Shown: positions 23,518-31,915 of the stretch, in pieces
Position numbering within the stretch: the first letter of the stretch is position 1
How the letters are laid out: each line of letters begins with the position of its first letter
Source of the DNA: an uncultured Bacteroides sp.
GTDB lineage: Bacteria > Bacteroidota > Bacteroidia > Bacteroidales > Bacteroidaceae
Assembly: GCA_944319875.1 (NCBI GenBank)
Contig: CALUFR010000095.1
Coordinates: 1-45,251 of the forward strand
Direction of reading: 5' to 3'
DNA: 45,251 bases
Position numbers and translations under genes: made by a program
Notes under the pieces: generated by a model
The model's database searches: none
Seen by the model: only the letters and a program-made list of their open reading frames with translations
Told to the model about the DNA's origin: nothing

Positions 23518-23525
23518 GACTTTTG
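23518..23525 (+). promoter_or_regulatory. Near-consensus -7 element of the porin gene
   Basis: GACTTTTG matches TAnnTTTG at all but the first base. No -33 box is present; the 11-bp repeat array occupies that region, as expected for an activator-dependent promoter. The start would be near 23532, about 34 bases before the ATG. Confidence 0.45.
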
Positions 23526-23565
23526 CGCCGAAAAAATAAAAATTCCGCTATTCACAACAGAAGTT

Positions 23566-24624
23566 ATGAAAAAAAGCCTCCTGCTGCTGACGGTCGCCCT
23601 GATGGCCGCAACCACCCTCTTCGCCCAAAGTGCAGGGAACGATGAGGATGGAAAGAAGATTGACAAAGAACGCCTTGAGGGCAAAGACTATCTGCCCAAA
23701 GTAAACGGAACCCTCCGTGCAAAGTATGAATACCAGACGGGCATGCAAGCCGGACGCTTCGAAATGCGAAACGCCCGCGTCAGCCTGACGGGCAATGTCC
23801 TGCCCATCGTTGCCTACAAAGCCGAAATCGACCTCTCGGACGAGGGGCAGATCAAGATGCTCGACGCCTACGCCCGTATCTTCCCCGTCAAGGGACTGAC
23901 CATAACAGCCGGCCAAATGCGCGTGCCCTTTACCATCGACGCCCATCGCTCGCCCCACCAACAGTACTTTGCCAACCGCTCGTTCATTGCCAAGCAAGTG
24001 GGCAACGTGCGCGACGTGGGTCTTACCTTAGGCTACGAGCTTCCCACCGCCCTCCCCATCAAACTGGAGGGAGGTCTCTACAACGGCACAGGACTGACCA
24101 ATCAGAAGGTGTGGCACAAGGAAGTGAACTACTCCGCCAAGGCTGTCATCTTACCCACCGAAGGGCTGAACGTCACCCTGAGCGTGCAGGGTATCCAGCC
24201 CGAGGAAGTGTGGATGCGTTCTTACGACATCGGTGCCTATTATGAAGTTGGCCGCTTCCACATTGAGGGCGAATACCTCTACAAGCAGTATTCACACCAC
24301 GCTTTCAAGGATGTGCATGCCGCTGACGCATTCATCAACTATGACCACCCCCTGAAGAAGGTATTCCAAAAGATGTCTTTTCTGGTCCGCTACGACATGA
24401 TGACCGACCAAAGTGACGCCAAAACTCGTGACGAAGCCACCGATGCCCTGATTATCACCGACTACAAACGCCATCGCCTGACGGGTGGCATTACCTTCAG
24501 TCTCAGCAAAGCCTTCCGCACGGACATCCGCCTGAACTACGAGAAATACTTCTATCCCGAAGGCAGCATCGCCAAGGAGTCGGAGCAGGATAAAGTGGTA
24601 TTGGAACTGATGGTGCGCTTCTGA
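23566..24624 (+). CDS. Porin_O_P family outer-membrane porin
   Basis: A 352-aa outer-membrane beta-barrel related to the phosphate-selective OprO/OprP family. The signal peptide ends near residue 20 (LFAQ). Barrel strands run to a C-terminal Phe (LELMVRF). The early segments RFEMRNARVSLTG, YKAEIDLSD and a GQMRVPF strand are typical of Porin_O_P members. Family members transport phosphate or polyphosphate in some species; substrate here is unproven. It is convergent with a secreted metallophosphoesterase only 17 bases away, which makes a phosphate-scavenging role plausible. The upstream 11-bp repeats would fit two-component control. Confidence 0.87.
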   Translation: MKKSLLLLTVALMAATTLFAQSAGNDEDGKKIDKERLEGKDYLPKVNGTLRAKYEYQTGMQAGRFEMRNARVSLTGNVLPIVAYKAEIDLSDEGQIKMLDAYARIFPVKGLTITAGQMRVPFTIDAHRSPHQQYFANRSFIAKQVGNVRDVGLTLGYELPTALPIKLEGGLYNGTGLTNQKVWHKEVNYSAKAVILPTEGLNVTLSVQGIQPEEVWMRSYDIGAYYEVGRFHIEGEYLYKQYSHHAFKDVHAADAFINYDHPLKKVFQKMSFLVRYDMMTDQSDAKTRDEATDALIITDYKRHRLTGGITFSLSKAFRTDIRLNYEKYFYPEGSIAKESEQDKVVLELMVRF

Positions 24625-24641
24625 CAAGAAGACACGCCTTA

Positions 24642-25631
24642 TTACTTCTTCACAAAACTATCTGGATAGGTCGAACGGTTCACCTGCCGGCCTCCGGCCA
24701 GATCGATCCATGTGTCGAACGTGCGCTTGCCCTCCTTCAACACGATGACGCGTGCACCGTTAGACAAATGGTTATAGACCGTATTTCCACCCGTATAGCG
24801 TCCGTAAGCCAGCAGGATGCCGTGCCACATCACGGCGTAGTCGTTGTCATGGTCATGCCCCACGAATACGCCCATCACGTCACCCGCCTCTTTCATGGCG
24901 GTAAACATACCCGTGTTCAAGGCAGGTGCGCAGGCTTTCTCCATGCGCGTACCTATCAGAATGGCTCCCTCGTCAGAAGCGGCCTGGTTGTATTCGGGCA
25001 ACGGTATGTGGAAGAAAGACAGAGCCGGCAAGGGTCGGCCGCCATTGGCTTCCGTAAACGAAGCGCTCAGACTACGATAATTCTCTACTTGATCAAAAGT
25101 CAGCCAATCATATCCCTTCACGTCTTTCAGCTTAGAGTAAGAATGAGAGTCGAAGAAGTAAAGCACGGCGGCATCACGCCCTTTGCCATCGGACGAGTGA
25201 ACCGTCAGAACATAGTCAGGCGAAACCTGCTCACCACGGTCGGGCTGCACATTGCCCGGCACGGAACGGATGATGTCATACAGCTGCGCACGAGTCATGC
25301 CCTGCTCGTCATCATGATTTCCAAAGGTTACGACAAACGGCACATTGTGAGCCGACACTCGCTCAAGCACCGTCAGCATCCCCTTGTCGGCAGGTGCAGC
25401 GTAGATAATATCGCCCGTCAGCACCACCAAATCAGGATTCTCGGCCTCCAACACTTCGTCAATACGTTCCAGCGCAATGTCCGAAGCCGGGTTGCCATAC
25501 TTGAAATGAACGTCGGTAAACTGAACAATCTTGAACTCGCCTGCCTTATTGAACTTCAAGGCGGCATTTTGGGCACACAAAGCCGCAAAGCCCATGCCCA
25601 TCAGAAACAGAAAAAGCAAAATACGTTTCAT
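24642..25631 (-). CDS. Secreted calcineurin-like metallophosphoesterase
   Basis: A 329-aa protein with a signal peptide (to about residue 20, LCAQ). The dimetal site is complete: D40 and H42 in FTDVHF, D74 in LTGDIIY, N105-H106 in FGNHDDE, a later H in the SFFHIPLPEY segment, and GHDHDND near residue 250. This matches the purple-acid-phosphatase/calcineurin-like family of periplasmic phosphatases. It may release phosphate from organic esters for the adjacent Porin_O_P protein; that pairing is inferred. It starts 35 bases after the ispF stop in the same direction with no promoter seen between, so it may be the last gene of the rex-FAH-ispF run. Confidence 0.92.
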   Translation of the reverse strand: MKRILLFLFLMGMGFAALCAQNAALKFNKAGEFKIVQFTDVHFKYGNPASDIALERIDEVLEAENPDLVVLTGDIIYAAPADKGMLTVLERVSAHNVPFVVTFGNHDDEQGMTRAQLYDIIRSVPGNVQPDRGEQVSPDYVLTVHSSDGKGRDAAVLYFFDSHSYSKLKDVKGYDWLTFDQVENYRSLSASFTEANGGRPLPALSFFHIPLPEYNQAASDEGAILIGTRMEKACAPALNTGMFTAMKEAGDVMGVFVGHDHDNDYAVMWHGILLAYGRYTGGNTVYNHLSNGARVIVLKEGKRTFDTWIDLAGGRQVNRSTYPDSFVKK

Positions 25632-25666
25632 GGAAATCTATTATACAAGATTTGAATAATCAATAG

Positions 25667-26146
25667 CTAACCTTTCTCCACCAATACCGTGGCATAAGCC
25701 GAGATTCCCTCCTCTCGCCCGGTGAAGCCCAGCTTTTCAGTCGTGGTAGCCTTGATGGAGACGTCGTCCACATCCACTCCCATCACGCCGGCCAGTGTCT
25801 GCTGCATCTCAGGGATGCGCGCCTTCAGTTTGGGACGCTCGGCGCAGACGGTCGCGTCGACGTTGCCCACCGTATAACCTTTCGTAGCAATCAGTTCCAC
25901 CGTTTTCTTCAACAGAATCTTGCTGTCAATGTTCTTAAACTCACCTGCCGTATCGGGGAAATGATAGCCGATGTCGCGCATGTTGGCCGCCCCCAGCAGG
26001 GCATCGCAGATGGCATGTATCAGTACATCAGCGTCGCTATGCCCCAGAAGCCCTTTCTCGTGCTCCAGACGGATGCCACCCAACCACAACTCACGCCCTT
26101 CCACCAGCCGGTGGACATCGAAACCGAAACCTACACGTATTTTCAT
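25667..26146 (-). CDS. ispF: 2-C-methyl-D-erythritol 2,4-cyclodiphosphate synthase IspF
   Basis: A 159-aa enzyme of the MEP isoprenoid pathway, forming the cyclic diphosphate from CDP-ME2P. The zinc ligands are in FDVHRL (D10, H12) and the SDADVLIHAICDALLGAA segment; the substrate pocket HFPDT and the TTTEKLGFTGREEG signature are intact. The length is standard and the protein acts as a trimer. It lies 48 bases downstream of the FAH gene and 35 upstream of the phosphoesterase. The intergenic word GAGATTTGAAAATTGAAAA is low-complexity but carries no promoter. No other MEP gene is near. Confidence 0.98.
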   Translation of the reverse strand: MKIRVGFGFDVHRLVEGRELWLGGIRLEHEKGLLGHSDADVLIHAICDALLGAANMRDIGYHFPDTAGEFKNIDSKILLKKTVELIATKGYTVGNVDATVCAERPKLKARIPEMQQTLAGVMGVDVDDVSIKATTTEKLGFTGREEGISAYATVLVEKG

Positions 26147-26194
26147 AATTGAGAATCGAGATTTGAAAATTGAAAATATCTTTTCCTCCAGTTA

Positions 26195-26812
26195 CTACCG
26201 GATATGGAAGTCAAGCAGTTTCTCATCACCCAGATAGCCCTGCAAATGCTGTCCGACACTCACAGGTCCAACGCCTGCGGGTGTGCCCGTATAGAGCAGG
26301 TCGCCGATTTTCAGCGTCATGAAGCGACTGACATAGGCAATGATGTCGTCCACCCCGAACAACATGTCCGCCGTACATCCCTGCTGCACGGTCCGACCGT
26401 CGATGTCGAGACGGAAGTCCAGCCGTTGCACATCGCCTCCAACCTCATCCAGCGGCACAAAGCGACCGATAACCGCAGAGCCGTCGAACCCCTTACAAAG
26501 CTCCCACGGATGCCCCGCCTCACGAAAGCGACGTTGCATGTCGCGGGCGGTGAAATCAATGCCCACCGTCACCGCGTCATAATAGCGATGGGCGAAGCGC
26601 GGCGCGATGCACTTGCCCAAGCGGCAGATGCGCACCACCACTTCGGTCTCATAGTGCAGCTCGTCCGAAAAGTCGGGCAGGAAGAAAGGTTTGCCGTCTT
26701 TCAGGAGGGCTGAATCGGGCTTCAGAAAAATCACCGGTTCCTTGTTCGCCTGCTCATGCCCCAACTCGCGGTTGTGCAAGGCGTAGTTCATTCCTACAGC
26801 TATAATCTTCAT
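26195..26812 (-). CDS. Fumarylacetoacetate hydrolase family protein
   Basis: A 205-aa cytoplasmic enzyme of the FAH superfamily in its short, single-domain form (YcgM/FAHD1-like). Members act as acylpyruvases or oxaloacetate decarboxylases. The metal ligands are visible in LHYETEVVVRI (the E-x-E pair); GIDFTARDMQ and LLYTGTPAGVGPV complete the fold. Its start codon overlaps the rex stop codon by one base, so it is translationally coupled to the redox regulator. That coupling suggests, but does not prove, a role in handling central keto-acids when the NADH/NAD ratio shifts. Confidence 0.93.
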   Translation of the reverse strand: MKIIAVGMNYALHNRELGHEQANKEPVIFLKPDSALLKDGKPFFLPDFSDELHYETEVVVRICRLGKCIAPRFAHRYYDAVTVGIDFTARDMQRRFREAGHPWELCKGFDGSAVIGRFVPLDEVGGDVQRLDFRLDIDGRTVQQGCTADMLFGVDDIIAYVSRFMTLKIGDLLYTGTPAGVGPVSVGQHLQGYLGDEKLLDFHIR

Positions 26813-27468
26813 TACTTGATTTCGTTAAAGTTAAGACGGTTGAACATCACAGCCAAGTGAGCATAAAGCGACGTATTCTGCACGACGATATTTTCGGGCA
26901 CACGGATGCGGAAAGGCGTAAAGTTCCACACCGCCTTGATGCCGCCCTCCACCATGTAGTCCGTAATCTGCTGGGCAATCTCGATAGGAACTGTCAGCAC
27001 ACCGATGTTCACGTCATACTCCTGCATTTTCCGGCGGAAATCGTCGGTATGGAAGATGGGAATACCGTTCAGCGTCGTCCCCACCAGCGCAGGATTGACA
27101 TCGAAGGCCGCCACAATTTCCAACCCGAAGTGACGCAAGCCCGAGTCGTGGAGTAAGGCACCTCCCAGACTTCCCACGCCGAACAGGAAAGCCTTGTGCA
27201 GATTGGTAAACCCCAAAAAGTCTTCCAGCACGGCAATCAGTGTATCCACCTCATACCCCACCCGCGTACGCCCTGAAATGTTGACATACGAAAGATCCTT
27301 GGCTATCTGCGAGGCGTCGATATTGATTTCCTTGGATATCTGGGTCGAGGAGACAAAACGTTCTCCTTTCTGCTTCAGCAACTTGACATTAGAGAGATAC
27401 CACGGGAGGCGTCGCAGCGTAGGCTCCGGCACCCGCAAGTTCTCCCTGTTCTGTAACAAACCGCTCAT
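26812..27468 (-). CDS. rex: Redox-sensing transcriptional repressor Rex
   Basis: A 218-aa NADH-responsive repressor. The N-terminal winged helix (about residues 10-80) includes ISKEINIDASQIAKDLSYV; the Rossmann domain carries the GVGSLGGALLHD dinucleotide loop (near 97-108); the C-terminal domain-swap helix ends in LNFNEIK. NADH binding releases Rex from operators near fermentation and respiration genes. In the divergent 162-base spacer to the SUI1-like gene I see no good TTGTGAA-N4-TTCACAA operator. A TACTTTTG -7 box (27502-27509) leaves a leader of about 27 nt. Confidence 0.97.
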   Translation of the reverse strand: MSGLLQNRENLRVPEPTLRRLPWYLSNVKLLKQKGERFVSSTQISKEINIDASQIAKDLSYVNISGRTRVGYEVDTLIAVLEDFLGFTNLHKAFLFGVGSLGGALLHDSGLRHFGLEIVAAFDVNPALVGTTLNGIPIFHTDDFRRKMQEYDVNIGVLTVPIEIAQQITDYMVEGGIKAVWNFTPFRIRVPENIVVQNTSLYAHLAVMFNRLNFNEIK

Positions 27469-27501
27469 CGTTCTCTATTAGGTTTATCTGATTGTAATGG
27501 A

Positions 27502-27509
27502 CAAAAGTA
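27502..27509 (-). promoter_or_regulatory. -7 promoter element of the rex run
   Basis: TACTTTTG on the minus strand is an exact TAnnTTTG match 34 bases upstream of the rex start. No -33 box at normal spacing was seen. Confidence 0.55.
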
Positions 27510-27571
27510 GTGCTTTTTTTCCAATGTCTGAGGCTATGGGCAAAAAAGCTTAACATAAATTCTACGTCGGA

Positions 27572-27602
27572 TTGGAAGTTTCACGGTAAAGCCTTATTTT
27601 TG
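27572..27602 (+). promoter_or_regulatory. Promoter of the SUI1/YciH gene
   Basis: TTG (27572-27574) and TATTTTTG (27595-27602) are separated by 20 nt, matching the Bacteroidetes -33/-7 pair. The predicted start near 27609 is about 22 bases before the ATG. Confidence 0.7.
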
Positions 27603-27630
27603 GCACCGAATTGACAACCGATTTTTCATC

Positions 27631-27993
27631 ATGGCAAGAGACAACAGAAATAATGACTGGAAGGACCGCCTGAATGTGGTCTACTCCACCAACCCCGACT
27701 TCCGCTACGAAACGGCAGACGAAGAAGAAGCCGAAACCCTGCCCCCGGCCCAACAGAAACTGAAGGTGCAGCTCGACCGCAAGAACCGCGGCGGCAAGGT
27801 CGTAACCCTCGTCACCGGCTTCATCGGCACCGACAACGATCTGAAGGAACTGGGCCGGATGCTGAAAAGCAAATGCGGTGTAGGCGGTAGTGCCAAGGAC
27901 GGCGAAATCATCGTACAGGGCGACTTCAAGCAAAAAGTCCTGGAGCTCCTGAAGCAGGGAGGGTACACACAGACCAAACCTGTAGGAGGATAA
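27631..27993 (+). CDS. SUI1/eIF1-family protein (YciH-like)
   Basis: A 120-aa protein whose C-terminal ~75 residues form the SUI1 fold: [44 protein letters not shown] and a terminal LLKQGGY. It is the bacterial homologue of eIF1 and may influence start-codon selection on the 30S subunit; its physiological role in Bacteroidetes is unclear. The N-terminal ~45 residues are charged and probably disordered (DEEEAETLP). The gene is monocistronic, with its own promoter, 72 bases upstream of an acyltransferase gene that also has its own -7 box. Confidence 0.93.
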   Translation: MARDNRNNDWKDRLNVVYSTNPDFRYETADEEEAETLPPAQQKLKVQLDRKNRGGKVVTLVTGFIGTDNDLKELGRMLKSKCGVGGSAKDGEIIVQGDFKQKVLELLKQGGYTQTKPVGG

Positions 27994-28050
27994 GAAGGGA
28001 TATTGGTAAACATTCCATAAGTTAAATTTTCCTATTCCGCATATTCTCCG

Positions 28051-28058
28051 TATATTTG
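28051..28058 (+). promoter_or_regulatory. -7 promoter element of the acyltransferase-glycan operon
   Basis: TATATTTG, an exact TAnnTTTG match, ends only seven bases before the first ATG. The transcript should therefore begin within a few bases of the start codon, making a leaderless or near-leaderless mRNA likely. No -33 TTTG is visible. Confidence 0.6.
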
Positions 28059-28065
28059 CGGCATT

Positions 28066-28950
28066 ATGATGTATTATATACTCCATTTTTTTCTAAAGCT
28101 ACTGTCATACACTCCTTTCTGTATGCTCTATGCACTGTCCGACGGCTTGTTCTACCCGTTGTATTACGTAGTTCGCTATCGGCGCAGGATTGTAAGGCGG
28201 AACCTGACTGAATCTTTCCCGGAGAAAGGGCTTCCGCAAATCAAAGAGATTGAAAAGAAGTTCTACCGTTTTTTCATCGACATAACCCTCGAAAGCTGCA
28301 AACTGGCTTCCATGTCCCCGGCAGAGATCAGGCAAAGAATGCGGTTCGTCAACGCCGAGGCTGTCAATGAAAGAGTAAGACAGGGCAAGTCCGTCTCCGT
28401 CTACATCGGACACTACGGAAACTGGGAATGGGTCTCCTCCATGCCTCTGTGGTTGGAAAAGAATATCACAGGCATCCAAATCTACCACAAGCTGCGCAAC
28501 CCCAACATGGAACGGCTGATGATGCACATCCGCGAACGCATGGGAGGTATTTGCGTCGAAATGCACAAGACCGCCCGCCGCATCACCGAATTGGCCAACC
28601 GGCATGAAGTCTGCGTCATCGGATTTATAGCCGACCAGTCGCCCAAAAAACGGGAGGCACACCACTTCCTGCCGTTCCTGCATCACAAGACTCCCGTATT
28701 GACCGGGACGGAAAAAATCATCAAGCACTATGGTTTCGAGGCTTTCTACCTCGATGTAAGAAGAGAGAAAAGAGGTTATTATGAAGCCGAGTTCATCCCG
28801 CTTCACGAAAACCCTCAATCGCTACCCGACTTTGAACTGACATCCCTCTATTTCAGGCATCTGGAACAGACCATCCGGCGATGTCCGGAACTATACTTGT
28901 GGACACACAACCGCTTTAAGCACGCAGAAAAACTGGAGACAATCAATTAG
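28066..28950 (+). CDS. LpxL/HtrB-like lipid A acyltransferase
   Basis: A 294-aa inner-membrane acyltransferase of the lysophospholipid/lauroyl family. One N-terminal membrane helix (about 3-30) precedes the cytosolic catalytic domain. The catalytic HX4(D/E) box is in YIGHYGNWEW. FIADQSPKKREAHHFLPFL and TPVLTGTEKI are the downstream conserved blocks of LpxL-type enzymes. It probably adds a secondary chain to lipid A or acylates a related glycolipid. The first two codons are both ATG; either could be used because the promoter sits directly in front. Three glycosyl/phosphotransferase genes follow with gaps of 40, 26 and 4 bases, so lipid A tailoring and sugar assembly may be co-expressed. Confidence 0.88.
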   Translation: MMYYILHFFLKLLSYTPFCMLYALSDGLFYPLYYVVRYRRRIVRRNLTESFPEKGLPQIKEIEKKFYRFFIDITLESCKLASMSPAEIRQRMRFVNAEAVNERVRQGKSVSVYIGHYGNWEWVSSMPLWLEKNITGIQIYHKLRNPNMERLMMHIRERMGGICVEMHKTARRITELANRHEVCVIGFIADQSPKKREAHHFLPFLHHKTPVLTGTEKIIKHYGFEAFYLDVRREKRGYYEAEFIPLHENPQSLPDFELTSLYFRHLEQTIRRCPELYLWTHNRFKHAEKLETIN

Positions 28951-28990
28951 TCCCGGAGAAAAATTTATTTTTTATAGAAACCTCACAATT

Positions 28991-29983
28991 ATGGATATAG
29001 ATTTTATCATCACATGGGTAGACATGAACGACCCGAAGTGGCAGGCGGATTTCATGAAATACTCCGGCAATAAGAACAACACCAAGAACGGAGTTTCCGA
29101 AGCCCGTTTCCGCGACTACGGTTTCTTGAAGTATTGGTTCCGGGGTGTGGATAAATTCGCCCCTTGGGTGCGCAAGATCCATTTCGTAACCAGTGGGCAG
29201 ATACCGGAATGGCTGGACACGAACAATCCCAAGCTTCATTTGGTCAGTCACAAGGACTACATCCCGGAGGAGTTCCTGCCCACCTACAACTCTGTGGTAA
29301 TTGAGCGGTATCTGCATAAGATACCCGGGCTGGCAGAGCACTTTGTCTATTTCAACGATGATTTCTACATCATAAACAAGATAGGGACGGAACGCTTCTT
29401 CCGTAACGGTTTGCCCTGCGACATCGCCGCTTTCCTCTACAATCCCTCCTGGTCACAATGGTACAGGCGCATTAAGAACAACCTGCGGATTATCAACCGA
29501 CATTTTGATAAGCGGGAAGTGATGGCGCGCGACCACGACAAGTGGTTCCATAAAAGTTACGGTTTCAAGGCCCGATGGAATTATATCCTGAAGCCCTACG
29601 GCAAGTTCATCACCCTGCGCACGCCCCACAATGCACAGCCCTATCTGAAGACAACTTTCGAAGAAGTGTGGGCCGCTGCCGGGAAGGAATTGACCGAGAC
29701 CTCCGCCAACCGCTTCCGTGCCTTGACCGACTACACGCCGGAACTCTTCCGCACGTGGCAGATCTGCCGGGGCAACTTCGAGCCTTATAACACCTATTGC
29801 GACACCAAGATGTTCCCGCTCATGATACGGCCCAAACAAGCTTCCCGTGCCATCCGAGAGCAGGCGTATTCATTGGTTTGCCTGAATGACAACATCCACA
29901 TCCGCAACTATGCGCAAGTCATGGAGAATATCCGTAACGCCTTCGAGCACATCCTGCCGGAGAAGTCGGGATTTGAACTTTAA
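28991..29983 (+). CDS. Stealth-type sugar-phosphate transferase
   Basis: A 330-aa protein of the Stealth family, whose members make sugar-phosphate linkages in capsules, teichoic-like polymers or LPS (and include eukaryotic GlcNAc-1-phosphotransferase). Conserved region 1 is the opening DFIITWVDMNDPKWQ (residues 4-18). Region 2 covers about 41-130 (RFRDYGFLKYWFRGV, KIHFVTSGQIPEW and HFVYFNDDFYI). The TPHNAQPY segment fits region 3. Predicted cytoplasmic and soluble. It is the second gene of the acyltransferase operon, so a phosphate-bridged sugar in LPS/LOS or a related glycolipid is possible; donor and acceptor are unknown. Confidence 0.9.
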   Translation: MDIDFIITWVDMNDPKWQADFMKYSGNKNNTKNGVSEARFRDYGFLKYWFRGVDKFAPWVRKIHFVTSGQIPEWLDTNNPKLHLVSHKDYIPEEFLPTYNSVVIERYLHKIPGLAEHFVYFNDDFYIINKIGTERFFRNGLPCDIAAFLYNPSWSQWYRRIKNNLRIINRHFDKREVMARDHDKWFHKSYGFKARWNYILKPYGKFITLRTPHNAQPYLKTTFEEVWAAAGKELTETSANRFRALTDYTPELFRTWQICRGNFEPYNTYCDTKMFPLMIRPKQASRAIREQAYSLVCLNDNIHIRNYAQVMENIRNAFEHILPEKSGFEL

Positions 29984-30009
29984 TATACACAATCCATTAT
30001 TAACCAACC

Positions 30010-30882
30010 ATGAATAAAGTACTTGCAGAAATCATAGCGGGCGTCATCCCGCATAAAATGACACGGAACCGGTGGCGCGGGCTGCTGCGTTACGGAGTCA
30101 TCAGGGCCTGGCGGTTGAAGCGCCGCATGAAGCACGAACATACGCCTCCTAAATATTACTTGGCGGTGTGCGCCATTGCCAAGAACGAAGGCCCTTATTT
30201 CAAGGAATGGATAGACTGGCATCACAGCCAAGGCGTCGAAAAGTTCTACATCTACGACAACGAAAGTACGGACTGCACAAAAGAAGTGCTGGAACCTTAT
30301 ATAAAGTCCGGATTAGTGGAATATAATTACTGGCCGGGGAGGAAACAACAGCTTCCCGCCTACGATGACTGCTTCGAGCGCCACCGGCTGGATACACGCT
30401 GGTTGGCGGTCATCGACCTCGATGAATTTATCATGCCGGTGAAAGACAAGTCCATTCCCGACTTCCTGCGCCGCATGGAGAAGTTTGCGGTCGTGGAAAT
30501 CAATTGGCTTGTTTATGGCAGCGGCGGAGCGAAAACCCACGAGCCGGGCGGAGTGATGGAACGGTTTCATAAGCACTCCTTGCCGGAGCACCGGCTGAAT
30601 ACGCACGCCAAAAGCATAGCCGACCCGCGGCGTGTGTGCTGCATGATTGGATGCCACGAAGCGGCACGTATATCCGGCCGTGCCGCCGACTCCCACGGCA
30701 TGCCCATCAAAAAACACTTCGGCGACCGCATGCCGCAACAGGATGTCATCCGCATCAACCATTATGCGGTGAAATCCTATGAAGAGTTCTTGGGAAAACG
30801 TGCCCGTGGCCGTGCCCGCATCAACACGTTGCGTGACTTCAGCTATTTTGAACAGTATGATTTGAACGATATCGAAGATTAA
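30010..30882 (+). CDS. GT92/DUF23-like glycosyltransferase
   Basis: A 290-aa GT-A-type enzyme. VCAIAKNEGPYFKEWIDWH (about 52-70) is the start of the GT92/DUF23 domain. YIYDNESTD follows, and VIDLDEFIMP (near 137) supplies the DxD-like metal motif. The late segment RINHYAVKSYEEF, with its His and Tyr, is also typical. GT92 members often transfer galactose. It is preceded by a basic N-terminus that may contact the membrane. Third gene of the operon; the next gene begins four bases after its stop, so translation is probably coupled. Confidence 0.85.
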   Translation: MNKVLAEIIAGVIPHKMTRNRWRGLLRYGVIRAWRLKRRMKHEHTPPKYYLAVCAIAKNEGPYFKEWIDWHHSQGVEKFYIYDNESTDCTKEVLEPYIKSGLVEYNYWPGRKQQLPAYDDCFERHRLDTRWLAVIDLDEFIMPVKDKSIPDFLRRMEKFAVVEINWLVYGSGGAKTHEPGGVMERFHKHSLPEHRLNTHAKSIADPRRVCCMIGCHEAARISGRAADSHGMPIKKHFGDRMPQQDVIRINHYAVKSYEEFLGKRARGRARINTLRDFSYFEQYDLNDIED

Positions 30883-30886
30883 GGAG

Positions 30887-31873
30887 ATGGCTACTTATTA
30901 CGGAAGGAAATACAGGCTGGTAGAGTTAAAGCACTCGTTCAAGGAAGTTATCCTGTCTTGCAAGATTGCGTCAAAATCCAAAACGGTCGGCAAGCCGGAC
31001 ATGAAAAATCCCGTCTACGTTGCCATGGTGGACGGCAGTGCCGTTCATGGAGGCATGTGCGACCGGTTCAAAGGAATCATCACATTGTATGCCTACTGCA
31101 AATTCCATGGAATACCTTTCAGAATAAAATATACACACCCCTTCCGTCTAGAAGACTATCTGTCTCCTGCGTCTTACGATTGGACACTGAAAGAAAACGA
31201 ATACACAGACAATCCCCGGTATTGCAGGATCCTATATATGAGAAAAGAGCATCTTGCCCGAAGGCTCTTAAACTTGAAGACAAAGAAGCAAGTCCATTTT
31301 TATGGCAACAGGGATTGCCTGGCACAAGTGAACGAAGCTTTCCGGAGTGCATACGACTGGGGAGAACTGTTCCGCGAATTGTTCAAGCCTTGCCCTGTCT
31401 TGGAAGAACGAATCAAGAGCATCCAAAAAGAGTTGGGCAGTAACTATTATGCCGCCGTATTCCGTTTCCAGAATCTGCTCGGAGACTTCAAGGAATACAG
31501 CTATCGGGCCATAAACGACCCGGACAAGACGGAAGCGCTTATCGGGAAGTGCCTGGATGCACTCAGAAACTTGCAGACCACGCACGGTCGCCAACCGTTG
31601 TTGGTCACCTCGGACAGCGTGACTTTCCTGAAAAGAGCTTCCCGGATAGAAGGCGTACACATCATACCGGGTACACTGACCCATATAGACGGGAACAAGA
31701 GTCCCCTGCCGGGAAATCCTTATGACACCTACTTAAAGTCCTTTCTGGATTTCTATGTACTGAGTGAAGCGCGGAAGATTTACCGCATAGGAACTTCTTA
31801 CATGTACCCCAGCGAGTTTCCGGTATATGCGGCCAAAGTCCGAGGCATCCCGTTTGAAAGCATTACGATTTAA
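30887..31873 (+). CDS. Fucosyltransferase-like GT-B protein (NodZ/O-FucT superfamily resemblance)
   Basis: A 328-aa protein I recognise only at superfamily level. Residues 55-80 (the GGMCDRFKGIITLYAYC segment and following FHGIPFRI) resemble the start of alpha-1,6/alpha-1,2 fucosyltransferases such as NodZ (GG-x-DR-x-x-G). The later segments LLVTSDSVTFLKRAS and YRIGTSYMYPSEF resemble the GDP-sugar-binding and acceptor-end parts of those enzymes. Donor sugar is unproven. It is the last gene of a four-gene operon and is followed by a dyad-repeat array at 31916-32070 that might end the transcript. No fucose-supply gene is in the window. Start ATG at 30887 has weak spacing from the previous stop but is the only sensible one. 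Confidence 0.65.
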   Translation: MATYYGRKYRLVELKHSFKEVILSCKIASKSKTVGKPDMKNPVYVAMVDGSAVHGGMCDRFKGIITLYAYCKFHGIPFRIKYTHPFRLEDYLSPASYDWTLKENEYTDNPRYCRILYMRKEHLARRLLNLKTKKQVHFYGNRDCLAQVNEAFRSAYDWGELFRELFKPCPVLEERIKSIQKELGSNYYAAVFRFQNLLGDFKEYSYRAINDPDKTEALIGKCLDALRNLQTTHGRQPLLVTSDSVTFLKRASRIEGVHIIPGTLTHIDGNKSPLPGNPYDTYLKSFLDFYVLSEARKIYRIGTSYMYPSEFPVYAAKVRGIPFESITI

Positions 31874-31915
31874 AAATAAGAGGTTCTTCCACTTTATTTC
31901 TCACCTCTTTCAGCC

